From the NCBI RefSeq assembly GCF_030812995.1, contig NZ_JAUSTT010000030.1, forward strand, positions 1 to 52,782: a DNA stretch of 52,782 bases, in the 5' to 3' direction. Each line of letters opens with the position of its first letter. Within the stretch, counting starts at the first letter, position 1. The notes below the pieces were generated by a model. It searched no databases and was not told where the DNA came from. It saw only the letters and a list, made by a program, of their open reading frames with translations. The translations under genes and the position numbers were made by a program. Below, piece after piece: positions 35,751 through 44,039 of this stretch. This stretch comes from Bacillus chungangensis. GTDB taxonomy: Bacteria > Bacillota > Bacilli > Bacillales > Bacillaceae_C.

Positions 35751-36026
35751 ATAAAGTGAAACTTCCATCAGTGGGGATTTTCTCCCATCCCCATACAAAG
35801 GATCTAAAGCTAAAAACGCGACGTCCTCGAAAAAGGAAACCGCTTTTTCTTCGTGCGATGTATCACTACCGGAGCTTTCCTAGTCCTGTCGCAACGCTTG
35901 AGTGACCTACGTCCTGTAGGCCCGAACCAATCGGACATTTGACTTTCAGTTATCCCCCACCTAGACTTCTTTGATTCCTCTTACTCTTGAGGTAGGGGTC
36001 TTACTGCCAGTTAGATGTGGGATAAA
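35751..36026 (-). repeat. IS605-type MITE with scaffold-like centre, copy B (276 bp)
   Basis: Flanked by ATAAA on both sides (TTTAT on the minus strand). The right end AAAGTGAAACTTCCATCAGTG has its GGGGATTTTCTCCCATCCCC hairpin; the left end has the CCCCCACC...GGTAGGGG hairpin and GTTAGATGTGGGATAAA. The middle contains stem-loops and a block of about 45 bp starting GGCCCGAACCAATCGGACAT, identical to copy D (52321-52543). No transposase gene is present. The internal part may be an omegaRNA scaffold. It lies between the two RbsR-type operators. Confidence 0.7.
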
Positions 36027-36133
36027 GTAATTTCCAGCAAGTTTATTCGTTAACTTCGTTGTACCTATTACGACAATATCTGAATCTTATTGTATTTACA
36101 CTTATTAGGAAATAGAATCCGCTTTCATATTAT

Positions 36134-36151
36134 TGTGTAACCGGTAACACA
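36134..36151. promoter_or_regulatory. RbsR-type operator 2
   Basis: TGTGTAACCGGTAACACA, palindromic except for one base pair. Adjacent bases (TAATATGAAAG on the minus strand) also resemble those at operator 1. It lies about 610 bp before rbsK, beyond the MITE. Confidence 0.55.
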
Positions 36152-36648
36152 TTTCAATTATAATATAAACGATGAACAGAGAAAGTGTCAATGGTATTTT
36201 CATACTTTCATGATATTCTGCACAAGAAGACATCGATTATACGAATTTGCCAGCAAAAACCGTTCCCCTTTAGAGAACGGTTTTTGCTACCTTATGAAAG
36301 AACCTATTAAAGGGGTACAGCCAACATTTCGGAAATTTTGTACGCTAAGCAATATTAACTTAAAAAAGTCGAGTTCCTATACGCTAAGGGCCCAACTTTT
36401 TAAAATTGACTTGTCTAACTAAAGCCCCAGTTAGTCGAAGAACAACTTATACAAACTATCTTTTTAACTATTTGATGAAACTAACCTCCCCAATAAGCGA
36501 CAGTTGATACTTAATTTTGAATTATATGGTATTGCACATAGGGTAGAAACTATGATAAGATACGTCTTATAAATTCAGTCACAACTAAATGTTTTGCTAG
36601 TATAGAAAAGGTATTATCTCACACTATAAAAAAGGGGAGTGTCAAGTC
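36152..36648. other. Intergenic region with a bidirectional terminator
   Basis: A symmetric hairpin GCAAAAACCGTTC / GAACGGTTTTTGC sits at 36252-36288, able to terminate in both directions. TTGCAC (36532-36537), an 18-bp spacer and TAAGAT (36556-36561) form a possible rightward promoter. The 70-codon frame at 36210-36422 has no ribosome site or family and is not called. Confidence 0.5.
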
Positions 36649-36714
36649 ATGAAGAAAAAAATACTTACGTTTCTATCTATGGGCTATGGATACTCTACTG
36701 CCGTTTTCTTTTAG
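36649..36714 (+). CDS. Possible 21-residue signal-like peptide or truncated gene
   Basis: ATG after AAAAGGGGAGTG, reading MKKKILTFLSMGYGYSTAVF and stopping. The positively charged start and hydrophobic stretch look like the beginning of an exported protein. It may be the stump of a truncated secreted-protein gene or a real small peptide. A promoter-like sequence lies about 90 bp upstream. Low confidence. Confidence 0.3.
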   Translation: MKKKILTFLSMGYGYSTAVFF

Positions 36715-36789
36715 ATATTCAGAAATTGGTGAAGTCTGTCTAAATTGATAAGAAAATGAGCAAAATTTTATAGTAGGTGAGGTAATAAC

Positions 36790-37185
36790 ATGAACGAAAA
36801 AATCATAAGAACAAATCCTGAATCTATGCCCAAACCCTTGGGTAACTATACTCATATCACTAGAGTGCCAAAAGATGCCGAGTTATTTGTAACATCGGGT
36901 CAAGTTGGAGTTGATATGGACGGTAATGTTCCTTCTGACTTTAACGAACAAGTAACAAACACGTTCGCAAATATTAAAAAAGTCCTTGAATCTGAGGAAT
37001 TGAATCAGGATAATATTATAAAAGTAAACATCTGGGCAACAGAAGAAATAGATTGGGAACACTTAGATTCTAAGTGGAAAGAGCTTTTTGGAAGTGAATA
37101 TCCAGCTATGACTATTGCTTATATATCTAAGCTAGGTTTACCAGAGTTGAAAATTGAAATTGAACTTTGGTGTGCAAAAGTTTAA
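36790..37185 (+). CDS. RidA/YjgF-family protein lacking the catalytic arginine
   Basis: A 131-residue Rid-fold protein (ELFVTSGQVGVDMDGNVPSDF; NTFANIKKVLE; KVNIWATEEIDWEHL; PAMTIAYISKLGLPELKIEIELWCA). Active RidA enzymes, which deaminate reactive enamine/imine intermediates, have arginine in PAR(S/T). Here the position is methionine (PAMT), so it belongs to a Rid subgroup without that activity. GTAGGTGAGG lies upstream of the ATG. It ends before a strong terminator. Confidence 0.82.
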   Translation: MNEKIIRTNPESMPKPLGNYTHITRVPKDAELFVTSGQVGVDMDGNVPSDFNEQVTNTFANIKKVLESEELNQDNIIKVNIWATEEIDWEHLDSKWKELFGSEYPAMTIAYISKLGLPELKIEIELWCAKV

Positions 37186-37230
37186 TAGTCTAAAAAGAGG
37201 CCGGGACATAACTAGCCAAAAATAATTAAA

Positions 37231-37272
37231 AAAGGTTCCAACCACCAAAACGGATGGTTGGAACCTTTTTTT
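37231..37272 (+). terminator. Terminator after the RidA-like gene
   Basis: Stem AAAGGTTCCAACCA / TGGTTGGAACCTTT with a 10-base loop, then seven Ts. Confidence 0.92.
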
Positions 37273-37679
37273 ATAGGTTATTTTTTTACTAAATGGCATG
37301 CTAGTTGTTTGGTAAGCGTAAAATAATCCCCACTTGTCAACCAGATGGGGATTATTTTACGCTGACAATCAAATTACAGAAGCAACGGGAATAAGTAAAA
37401 CTTCAAGATTGGGAGAATTGTTTCGTTCATTTTTTGATCAATTAACGTATATTGGCAACAATATTTTTTTTATTCACTATTTTATCATTCTGTTAAAGCT
37501 GGTAAAATATTTTACAATATCCCACATTAGATAATCTGTTATGTACAATGTAGTTTTTTCCGAACAATGTGACTAATTTGTAAAATCATGAATGAAGCAT
37601 ATGAACGATTCGGTTTGATTATGCGGGAAGACGGTAAGCTGTAATTGATGATGAAATCAGAAAGGAGAGGGATAAGAAA
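37273..37679. other. Intergenic region with an 18-bp perfect inverted repeat
   Basis: AGCGTAAAATAATCCCCA (37315-37332) and its exact complement (37346-37363) form a hairpin with a 13-base loop but no T tract. A short frame at 37588-37644 (MNEAYERFGLIMREDGKL) may be the tail of a lost gene. The 66-codon frame at 37334 has no support. Confidence 0.45.
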
Positions 37680-39092
37680 ATGACCATGATTGAAGAAGTG
37701 GTAAACATAGTGAATGATTTTTTTTGGAGTAAATTTTTTATTTATGTTCTTATTATCATTGGTTTATATTTTTCTTTTCGAACAAAATTTGTACAAATTC
37801 GTTTGTTTAAAGATATGGTACGTTTATTAGGGGAAGGGATAACAGATTCAGAAGTTAGAAAAAAGGGTGTTTCGTCTTTCCAAGCGTTTGCCATGAGTAC
37901 AGCTTCGCGAGTTGGAACGGGAAATTTAGCTGGTGTCGCTATTGCGATCACACTCGGTGGACCAGGTGCAGTGTTTTGGATGTGGTTGATTGCTTTAATT
38001 GGTGCTGCCTCCGCTTTTATCGAGAGTACGTTAGCACAAATTTATAAAGTAAAAGATAAAAATGGATTTCGCGGCGGCCCAGCTTACTATATGGAAAAAG
38101 CTTTGAACGCGAGATGGATGGGAATTATCTTTGCTGTGTTAATCTCTATTAGTTTTGGTCTCGTCTTTAATGCGATTCAAACGAATACGTTAACTTTAGC
38201 ATTTGAAGGTGCCTTTGGATTAGAGCGAAAATATGTTGGTATCGTGATCGCTGCATTAGTGGCAATTATTATATTTGGCGGTATCAAACGAATTGCTCGG
38301 GTAGCGGAAATATTAGTTCCATTTATGGCCGTTACCTATATTTTAATTGCTCTTTATATCATCGTAACCAACATCACTCTGCTACCGGGAGTTATTGCAT
38401 TAATCTTTAAATCTGCATTTGGCATTGAACAAGCGTTTGGCGGCGGCCTTGGTGCAGCTATTATGCATGGGGTAAAACGAGGATTGTTTTCAAACGAAGC
38501 GGGGATCGGAAGCGCTCCAAATGCAGCTGCCATAGCTGATGTGAGCCATCCTGTGAAACAAGGGCTTGTTCAAACGCTCTCTGTGTTTACAGATACGATT
38601 TTGGTTTGTTCAGCAACAGCCTTTATTATTCTCATGTCAGATATTACACCTAAAGGGCAAGACGGCATCAAAATTACACAATTAGCACTAGAATCACAAG
38701 TCGGGAGCTGGGCGCCAGCGTTCGTAGCCATTGCGATCTTACTATTTGCTTTTAGCTCATTAATCAGCAACTACTATTATGGGGAAACGAATATTGAATT
38801 TTTGAATACACATCCATTTATTCTCCAAGGCTATCGAATTCTAGTAATAGGAATGATTTTATTTGGTTCTGTAGCAAAAATTGAATTAGTTTGGAATATG
38901 GGTGATTTCTTTATGGCGTTTATGGGCTTATTTAACCTGATTGCCATTCTACTATTAGGAAACATTGCGATTGCTGCCTTAAAAGATTATACGAAACAGC
39001 GAAAGCAAGGAAAAGATCCACAGTTTCATGAGAGTACAATTCCAGGCTTAAAAAATGTAGAATGCTGGGGAGATAAAGAATCATCAAAATGA
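37680..39092 (+). CDS. alsT: AGCS-family sodium:alanine/glycine symporter
   Basis: A 470-residue symporter with about eleven helices. Signatures are FRTKFVQIRLFKDMVRLL, the Na/substrate loop SSFQAFAMSTASRVGTGNLAGVA (near residues 66-88), FRGGPAYYMEKAL, and GVKRGLFSNEAGIGSAPNAAA (near 263-283). AGGAGAGGG precedes the start, and an ATG two codons on is an alternative. AlsT-type proteins import alanine, glycine or glutamine. No glutaminase gene is next to it. Confidence 0.9.
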   Translation: MTMIEEVVNIVNDFFWSKFFIYVLIIIGLYFSFRTKFVQIRLFKDMVRLLGEGITDSEVRKKGVSSFQAFAMSTASRVGTGNLAGVAIAITLGGPGAVFWMWLIALIGAASAFIESTLAQIYKVKDKNGFRGGPAYYMEKALNARWMGIIFAVLISISFGLVFNAIQTNTLTLAFEGAFGLERKYVGIVIAALVAIIIFGGIKRIARVAEILVPFMAVTYILIALYIIVTNITLLPGVIALIFKSAFGIEQAFGGGLGAAIMHGVKRGLFSNEAGIGSAPNAAAIADVSHPVKQGLVQTLSVFTDTILVCSATAFIILMSDITPKGQDGIKITQLALESQVGSWAPAFVAIAILLFAFSSLISNYYYGETNIEFLNTHPFILQGYRILVIGMILFGSVAKIELVWNMGDFFMAFMGLFNLIAILLLGNIAIAALKDYTKQRKQGKDPQFHESTIPGLKNVECWGDKESSK

Positions 39093-39183
39093 TACATTCT
39101 TTATAGAATTTTCTGATGAATGAGTAGTAGAGTCAAGAGATGGCTTAAAAAATGTTCAGTAGATCGCTTAGACGAATTGCCAT

Positions 39184-39212
39184 AAAAAAACCGTTCCCCT
39201 TAGAGAACGGCT
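39184..39212 (-). terminator. Terminator of the DsbA-like gene
   Basis: Stem CCGTTC / GAACGG with loop CCCTTAGA. In the minus direction it is followed by TTTTTTT. The loop and stem resemble the hairpin at 36252-36288. Confidence 0.8.
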
Positions 39213-39220
39213 GTACATTA

Positions 39221-39949
39221 TTATTGGTGTTTGTTGTTTGGGATAGCACAGTTACCATCCGTACAGCTGGCATCGTCTGAGCCTGACAGCTCTTGAAGCT
39301 TCGGTGCTGTTTGCGCTTCGTCCCAAGCCTTTTGCAAAGCACCGACAAATGTTTCAACTGGCTGTGCGCCCGAAATCGCATACTTTTCGTTTAAGACAAA
39401 AAACGGTACGCCGCGGATACCCATTTGCTGAGCCATCTGCTGATCTACTCGCACTTCATATCCATAAGCATTATCGTCCTGAAGCACAGCTAATGCTTCT
39501 TGGCGATCTAAACCGATTGATGCAGCAATATCAGCCAACGTTTCATGGCTGCCAATATGCTTTGATTCTGTAAAATGTGCAGATAGCAGCTGCTCTGTCA
39601 ATGTGGCTTCTTTCCCTTTCGTTTCAGCAAATTTTGCCAAACGATGAGCAGCAAACGTATTGGTCGGGATCATCGTGTCAAAGCGAAACGTCAATCCCAC
39701 AGATGCTGCCTGCTCTGCTACGCCGTCGCTCATTCTCTTTGCTTCCTCAACACTCATCCCATACTTCGATGCGAGCAACTCATTCATCGTCATGTCCATA
39801 TCCTTTGGAGCATTCGGATCAAGCTCATAGCTTTTAAAAACGACCTCCACTTTATCCTTGTGTGGAAACTGGGTTAGCGCCTCTTCTAACCGGCGCTTTC
39901 CAATATAACAAAACGGACAAACAAAATCGGACCACACTTCTATTTTCAT
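39221..39949 (-). CDS. FrnE-like DsbA-family thiol oxidoreductase
   Basis: A 242-residue cytoplasmic DsbA-fold protein. The CxxC active site is CPFC at residues 11-14 in EVWSDFVCPFCYIGKRRLEEA, and the cis-proline segment IRGVPFFVLNEKYAISGAQP is near 181-200. The C-terminal tail has extra cysteines (DASCTDGNCAIP). It has no signal peptide. FrnE-type members act in polyketide biosynthesis or stress-related disulfide chemistry. Confidence 0.88.
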   Translation of the reverse strand: MKIEVWSDFVCPFCYIGKRRLEEALTQFPHKDKVEVVFKSYELDPNAPKDMDMTMNELLASKYGMSVEEAKRMSDGVAEQAASVGLTFRFDTMIPTNTFAAHRLAKFAETKGKEATLTEQLLSAHFTESKHIGSHETLADIAASIGLDRQEALAVLQDDNAYGYEVRVDQQMAQQMGIRGVPFFVLNEKYAISGAQPVETFVGALQKAWDEAQTAPKLQELSGSDDASCTDGNCAIPNNKHQ

Positions 39950-40054
39950 ATGCTAAGCACCTCGTTTTTCATTTTCACGTATACCCATTGTAGCATATGG
40001 AACCGCAAATCTCGTTTTTAATGCTTAGCGTGTTTTTTATAAAGCTAGTCCTCG

Positions 40055-40702
40055 CTACTTCCTGCCATAATCGGCCTTTATTTCCCCCCAAACATCGGTT
40101 TGCCATTTTAATATTTTGTTGTCATATGTATGTTGTTCAAGCCATTTAATCGCACGATCAACTAGCGTCCAAATCTCTTCCGTCGAAGCATCCCGTTTCA
40201 ATGTGGACGATACAGCTTTTTTCTTCACCCATTTAATCGCGTTCATCGAATCGCTATAAATCGTTTTATTGCTGCCGATTTTCTGTAAATAAGCCAATCC
40301 ATGCACAATCGCTAAAAACTCACCCAAATTGTTCGTCCCTTTGCGAATTGGCCCATACGAAAAAAGAATTTCCCCCGTCCGCGTATCGACACCCTTATAT
40401 TCCACAATCCCCGGATTGCCGCGCGTACCGACATCGACAGAAATACTATTATAATCAATTTCCTCAAGCGTGGATGCAGCAGACTTCGCAATATTGCCCG
40501 GTTTTTTAGTAGTCTTCGACTTGCCTTGCCCCCAATGCTTCTTCCAGCCCTCTTGAAAAGCCTTCTCCGCCTCCTCCCGAGAGGAAAAAGATTTAAACTT
40601 CGCCTGATCAAAATGATTCACCTGCGCTTGGCACTCCGCCCAGCTCGCATAAACCCCAGGCTTCATGCCAACCCACACAACATAATACTTCTTCTTCGCC
40701 AT
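40055..40702 (-). CDS. Ribonuclease H with N-terminal viroplasmin domain
   Basis: A 215-residue protein. The viroplasmin/caulimovirus-type domain comes first (KKKYYVVWVGMKPGVYASWAEC, near residues 3-24; FKSFSSREEAEKAF), followed by an RNase H1 domain: SVDVGTRGNPG, NNLGEFLAIVHGL, YSDSMNAIKW and TDVWGEIKADY supply the four acidic catalytic residues. It removes RNA from RNA-DNA hybrids. The start at 40702 has GGGGTG before it. Confidence 0.85.
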   Translation of the reverse strand: MAKKKYYVVWVGMKPGVYASWAECQAQVNHFDQAKFKSFSSREEAEKAFQEGWKKHWGQGKSKTTKKPGNIAKSAASTLEEIDYNSISVDVGTRGNPGIVEYKGVDTRTGEILFSYGPIRKGTNNLGEFLAIVHGLAYLQKIGSNKTIYSDSMNAIKWVKKKAVSSTLKRDASTEEIWTLVDRAIKWLEQHTYDNKILKWQTDVWGEIKADYGRK

Positions 40703-40950
40703 GTTCACACCCCTTCCTTTTCTAAAAGCGACTTGACGCTTTATCCACTTATCTGTTCTTCATCCTAGTATAAACGTATTTTTCCTAGAATGAAAACAAG
40801 CCTTTCATCCTAACTTCATTTGCACAGGGGGATTCTTGCCGCGATTCAGCTAATTGACCTGAGTGAAACAGATATATCATGATACCATTCGCTTGGAATT
40901 AGTTAGGTAAGTTACCAAAATGATAGATCAACTATCTATTAAAAAATAAA

Positions 40951-40979
40951 TTGACAACGCATTCAAATCGTGATACCTT
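40951..40979 (+). promoter_or_regulatory. Promoter of the licT-PTS operon
   Basis: TTGACA (40951-40956), 17-bp spacer, TACCTT. The -35 box is perfect and the -10 is weak. Transcription would start just before the first RAT element. Confidence 0.5.
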
Positions 40980-41002
40980 TTACATATGAAAAAATGAATA
41001 CT

Positions 41003-41032
41003 GGATTGTTACTGATTCGATCAGGCATTACC
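41003..41032 (+). promoter_or_regulatory. RAT antiterminator site 1
   Basis: GGATTGTTACTG then ATTCGATCAGG and CATTACC, 30 bases matching the ribonucleic antiterminator bound by LicT/SacY/BglG proteins. A terminator-like structure overlaps it downstream (CCTAT at 41031-41035 pairing with ATAGG at 41072-41076, then TTTTTT). Identical to the copy at 41977. Confidence 0.88.
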
Positions 41033-41109
41033 TATGTTGAAAGTGTATGAATTATTTCATGTATTTTTAAGATAGGATTTTTTCATTTCTTGATGTGGAG
41101 GAAGCACCT

Positions 41110-41961
41110 ATGAAGTTTGTAAAAGCTTTTAACAACAATGTTGCCTTAGTTGAAGATTCCTCGGGTTTAGAATGGGTCGTTATGGGAACAGGCGTCGGTT
41201 TCCAGAATAAAAAAGGGGACAAGATTGATCAATCTGTTATTCGTCGTAAGTTTGTTGCAGAATCATCGAGAACCCGTAGACCACTCGAACACATTCTAGA
41301 CAACATCAAACCAGAAATACTGAACACTTCTGTTGAATTAATCAAGCAAGCTGAAGCAGAAATTGGCGTAACATTTAGCGCGAACATTTACTTAACCATT
41401 GCTGATCATTTGAATTTTGCTATCGAGAGAAGCAATGATGGTCTTGAATACACACAGGCAAGTCGGTGGGAAGTAAAAAGACTTTATCCAAAGGAGTATC
41501 AGGCAGCGGTTCATGCGATTCGTTTCGTATATGATCGCCTCGATGTCCTTCTCCCTAAAAGTGAAGAAACTTTTCTAACGTACCACTTTGTAAATGCACA
41601 AAATGAGCAGACGAATATAAAAGAAACGATGAAAATGACGGAGGTTATTAATCGGATTATTGAAATCGTCCAGTATCACTTTCAGCTAAAGCTGGATGAA
41701 GAATCGATGAACTACTCACGTTTTGTTACTCATTTACGTTATTTCGTCTTACGCCAGCTTGATCATGAACAAAATGCTAGTTTGCAAACAGATCTTGCTA
41801 TCCTTAATTTAGTAAAAACAAAGTACGCGAAGGCCTATCAAGCAGTCGCAAAAATTTCAAACCTGCTTCATAAAAAGTACGGCTGGTCATTATCATCAGA
41901 CGAAAGCCTTTATTTAACACTTCATATTTGGCGGGTTACCAACAGTACTCATATAAAATAA
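41110..41961 (+). CDS. licT: LicT-type transcription antiterminator
   Basis: A 283-residue antiterminator. The RNA-binding CAT domain (MKFVKAFNNNVALVEDSSGL, residues 1-55) is followed by PRD1 and PRD2. The four regulatory histidines are at H100, H159, H208 and H272, close to the LicT pattern. TGGAGGAAGCACC precedes the ATG at 41110. When sugar is present it binds RAT sites at 41003 and 41977 and prevents termination before itself and before the PTS gene. Confidence 0.92.
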   Translation: MKFVKAFNNNVALVEDSSGLEWVVMGTGVGFQNKKGDKIDQSVIRRKFVAESSRTRRPLEHILDNIKPEILNTSVELIKQAEAEIGVTFSANIYLTIADHLNFAIERSNDGLEYTQASRWEVKRLYPKEYQAAVHAIRFVYDRLDVLLPKSEETFLTYHFVNAQNEQTNIKETMKMTEVINRIIEIVQYHFQLKLDEESMNYSRFVTHLRYFVLRQLDHEQNASLQTDLAILNLVKTKYAKAYQAVAKISNLLHKKYGWSLSSDESLYLTLHIWRVTNSTHIK

Positions 41962-41976
41962 CGTCTATCTTTTTGA

Positions 41977-42006
41977 GGATTGTTACTGATTCGATCAGGC
42001 ATTACC
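41977..42006 (+). promoter_or_regulatory. RAT antiterminator site 2
   Basis: The same 30 bases as at 41003-41032. Its last two bases (42005-42006) are the first of the terminator stem, so the two RNA structures exclude each other. Confidence 0.92.
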
Positions 42007-42057
42007 CAAACAGACACGCATGTAGAAAAACATGCTTGGCTCTGTTTGGGTTTTTTT
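42005..42057 (+). terminator. Conditional terminator before the PTS gene
   Basis: Stem CCCAAACAGA / TCTGTTTGGG (42005-42014 and 42041-42050) enclosing an inner CATG...CATG hairpin, followed by seven Ts. Confidence 0.92.
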
Positions 42058-42079
42058 ATGAAAAAAAGGAGGAAGCGCA

Positions 42080-43957
42080 ATGGCTTCACACAAGGAGACA
42101 GCCAAGCAAGTAGTTGAGTTAATCGGTGGAAAAGCGAATGTGGTTAATGCGTGGCATTGCTTTACTCGCCTGCGATTTAATCTTCATGATAATGAGAAAG
42201 TAAAGTTAAATGAGATCAAGCAAATCAAAGGCGTAATGGGTGCACAAATCTCAGGGGATCAACTCCAAGTTATTATTGGGAATACTGTTGCCAAAGTTTA
42301 TTCAGAAGTTGAAAAGCTTGTTGGCAGTGGTAGTGGTTCAGCTGCTAAAGCTGGAGGCAGTGAAAAGAAAGAAAAAGTTATTTCTAAGTTAATGGATGTC
42401 ATTTCTAGTGTTTTTACACCTATTATTCCTGCGATTGCTGGAGCTGGAGTTTTAAAGGGAATTGTCACATTGTTCGTTTCATTAAAATGGATTACTAAAG
42501 GGTCTGATACAGAATTAGTCTTACAACTAATATCAGATAGTATATTTTATTTCTTGCCGTTCTTATTAGCTTCAACTACTGCTAAGAAATTTAATGTCAG
42601 TCAGTACCTTGCAATTCCTTTGGCTGGTGCATACATGTATCCAACGATTTTAGATGCTGCTAAAGCTGGAGCAGATGGATTAATCTTTTTAGGACTCCCT
42701 CTTCCACTAGTAAACTATAGTGCATCTGTTATTCCGATTATTTTATCAGTATGGCTATTAAGCTACTTGGTTCCAATTATAGATCGTTTTATGCCAAATG
42801 TATTAAAGATTGTTTTCACACCTGCACTGAGTTTTTTAATTATGATTCCGATTCAATTAATCGCAATTGGACCATTAGGACATTATTTAGGGCTTGGTCT
42901 TGGGAATTTAGTTCTATGGTTATTTTCATTCTCTCCACTTATCGGTGGTATATTTGTGGGAGCAACAAGACCAATTGTTATTTTAACAGGAATGCATTAC
43001 GGGTTATTCCCAATATTATTCCAAAACTTCTCACAATTCGGTTATGATTATTTAGCGCCAATTAACTTTATGAGTACGACTGCTGTGGGGGCTACTGCTA
43101 TAGGGGTTTATTTAAAATCTCGTAATAAAAATCTGAAGTCCGTTGCTTTATCAGCAGGAGTCTCTGGGATTATAGGAGTTACAGAGCCAGCTTTATATGG
43201 TGTTCTTGTTAGATTAAAGAAACCACTATTTACTGCAATGATTGCTGGTGGAATTGCTGGTGGATTTGTATCTGTCATGGGAGGAAAAGCATATGCATTT
43301 GCGATGCCAAGTATCATATCATTGCCAGTCTACTTCGGACCAGAATTTATCTATGTGATAACAGGATTCTTCGGTTCTATTATTCTCGCCATTATCTTAA
43401 CATATGTCATTGGTTTTGATGATGAGCCAAACGATACTCTCAAAAAAAGTGAGCGTTCGATGAAGCAACAATCTGCAGCTAAAGAAAAGAATGTCTCTAT
43501 TAGCAGCATCATTAAAAGTCCAATGGCTGGAGCGATCGTTTCCTTATCCGAAGTTCCAGATGATACATTTTCCCAAGAAATTATGGGCGCTGGTATTGCT
43601 ATTCAACCTAAAGATAACTCGATAAAAAGCCCTGTCAATGGAGAGATTATTTCAATATTTCCTACAAAACATGCAATTTGCTTAAAATCAACAGATGGTA
43701 TAGAAATCCTTATTCATTTAGGTTTAGATACTGTCGAATTAAATGGAAAAGGTTTTAACATTTTAGTAGAAGAAGGACAAAAGGTAGAAGAAGGCGATCT
43801 CATTGGCACGATGGATATAGATTATGTCCAAAAAGCAGGATATTCAATTTTAACGCCTATTATTGTCACTAATTCTACAAGTTATAAGAGTATCCTTTTA
43901 CGGAAAAGTCGAGGAGAAATCTATTTCCAAGAAGCCTTGCTTACCATATCAAAATAA
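42080..43957 (+). CDS. PTS beta-glucoside-type permease IIBCA
   Basis: A 625-residue fused permease. IIB (residues 1-90) has the phosphocysteine C27 in AWHCFTRLRF, where the usual preceding residue is threonine. IIC (about 105-450, ten helices) contains GIIGVTEPALYGVLVRLKKP. The C-terminal IIA domain (from about 475: IKSPMAGAIVSLSEVPDDTFS) has the phosphohistidine in ILIHLGLDTVEL. It imports and phosphorylates a beta-glucoside-like sugar under LicT control. No phospho-beta-glucosidase gene follows, and a NagB-like gene takes that place. Confidence 0.9.
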   Translation: MASHKETAKQVVELIGGKANVVNAWHCFTRLRFNLHDNEKVKLNEIKQIKGVMGAQISGDQLQVIIGNTVAKVYSEVEKLVGSGSGSAAKAGGSEKKEKVISKLMDVISSVFTPIIPAIAGAGVLKGIVTLFVSLKWITKGSDTELVLQLISDSIFYFLPFLLASTTAKKFNVSQYLAIPLAGAYMYPTILDAAKAGADGLIFLGLPLPLVNYSASVIPIILSVWLLSYLVPIIDRFMPNVLKIVFTPALSFLIMIPIQLIAIGPLGHYLGLGLGNLVLWLFSFSPLIGGIFVGATRPIVILTGMHYGLFPILFQNFSQFGYDYLAPINFMSTTAVGATAIGVYLKSRNKNLKSVALSAGVSGIIGVTEPALYGVLVRLKKPLFTAMIAGGIAGGFVSVMGGKAYAFAMPSIISLPVYFGPEFIYVITGFFGSIILAIILTYVIGFDDEPNDTLKKSERSMKQQSAAKEKNVSISSIIKSPMAGAIVSLSEVPDDTFSQEIMGAGIAIQPKDNSIKSPVNGEIISIFPTKHAICLKSTDGIEILIHLGLDTVELNGKGFNILVEEGQKVEEGDLIGTMDIDYVQKAGYSILTPIIVTNSTSYKSILLRKSRGEIYFQEALLTISK

Positions 43958-44039
43958 GATGTATAACCATTGTTAGAAATGAGTGAACCAAGCTGTTATG
44001 AAGCTTTTTAGTAAAAAATAATAGAGAGGTGGAATTATA

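Noticed and set aside
36210-36422. 70-codon open frame between the rbs operators and the RidA-like gene
   Set aside because: It spans a bidirectional terminator hairpin, lacks a ribosome binding site and matches no family I recognise.
37334-37534. 66-codon open frame before the symporter gene
   Set aside because: It begins inside an inverted-repeat loop, has no ribosome site, and its composition looks like non-coding AT-rich DNA.
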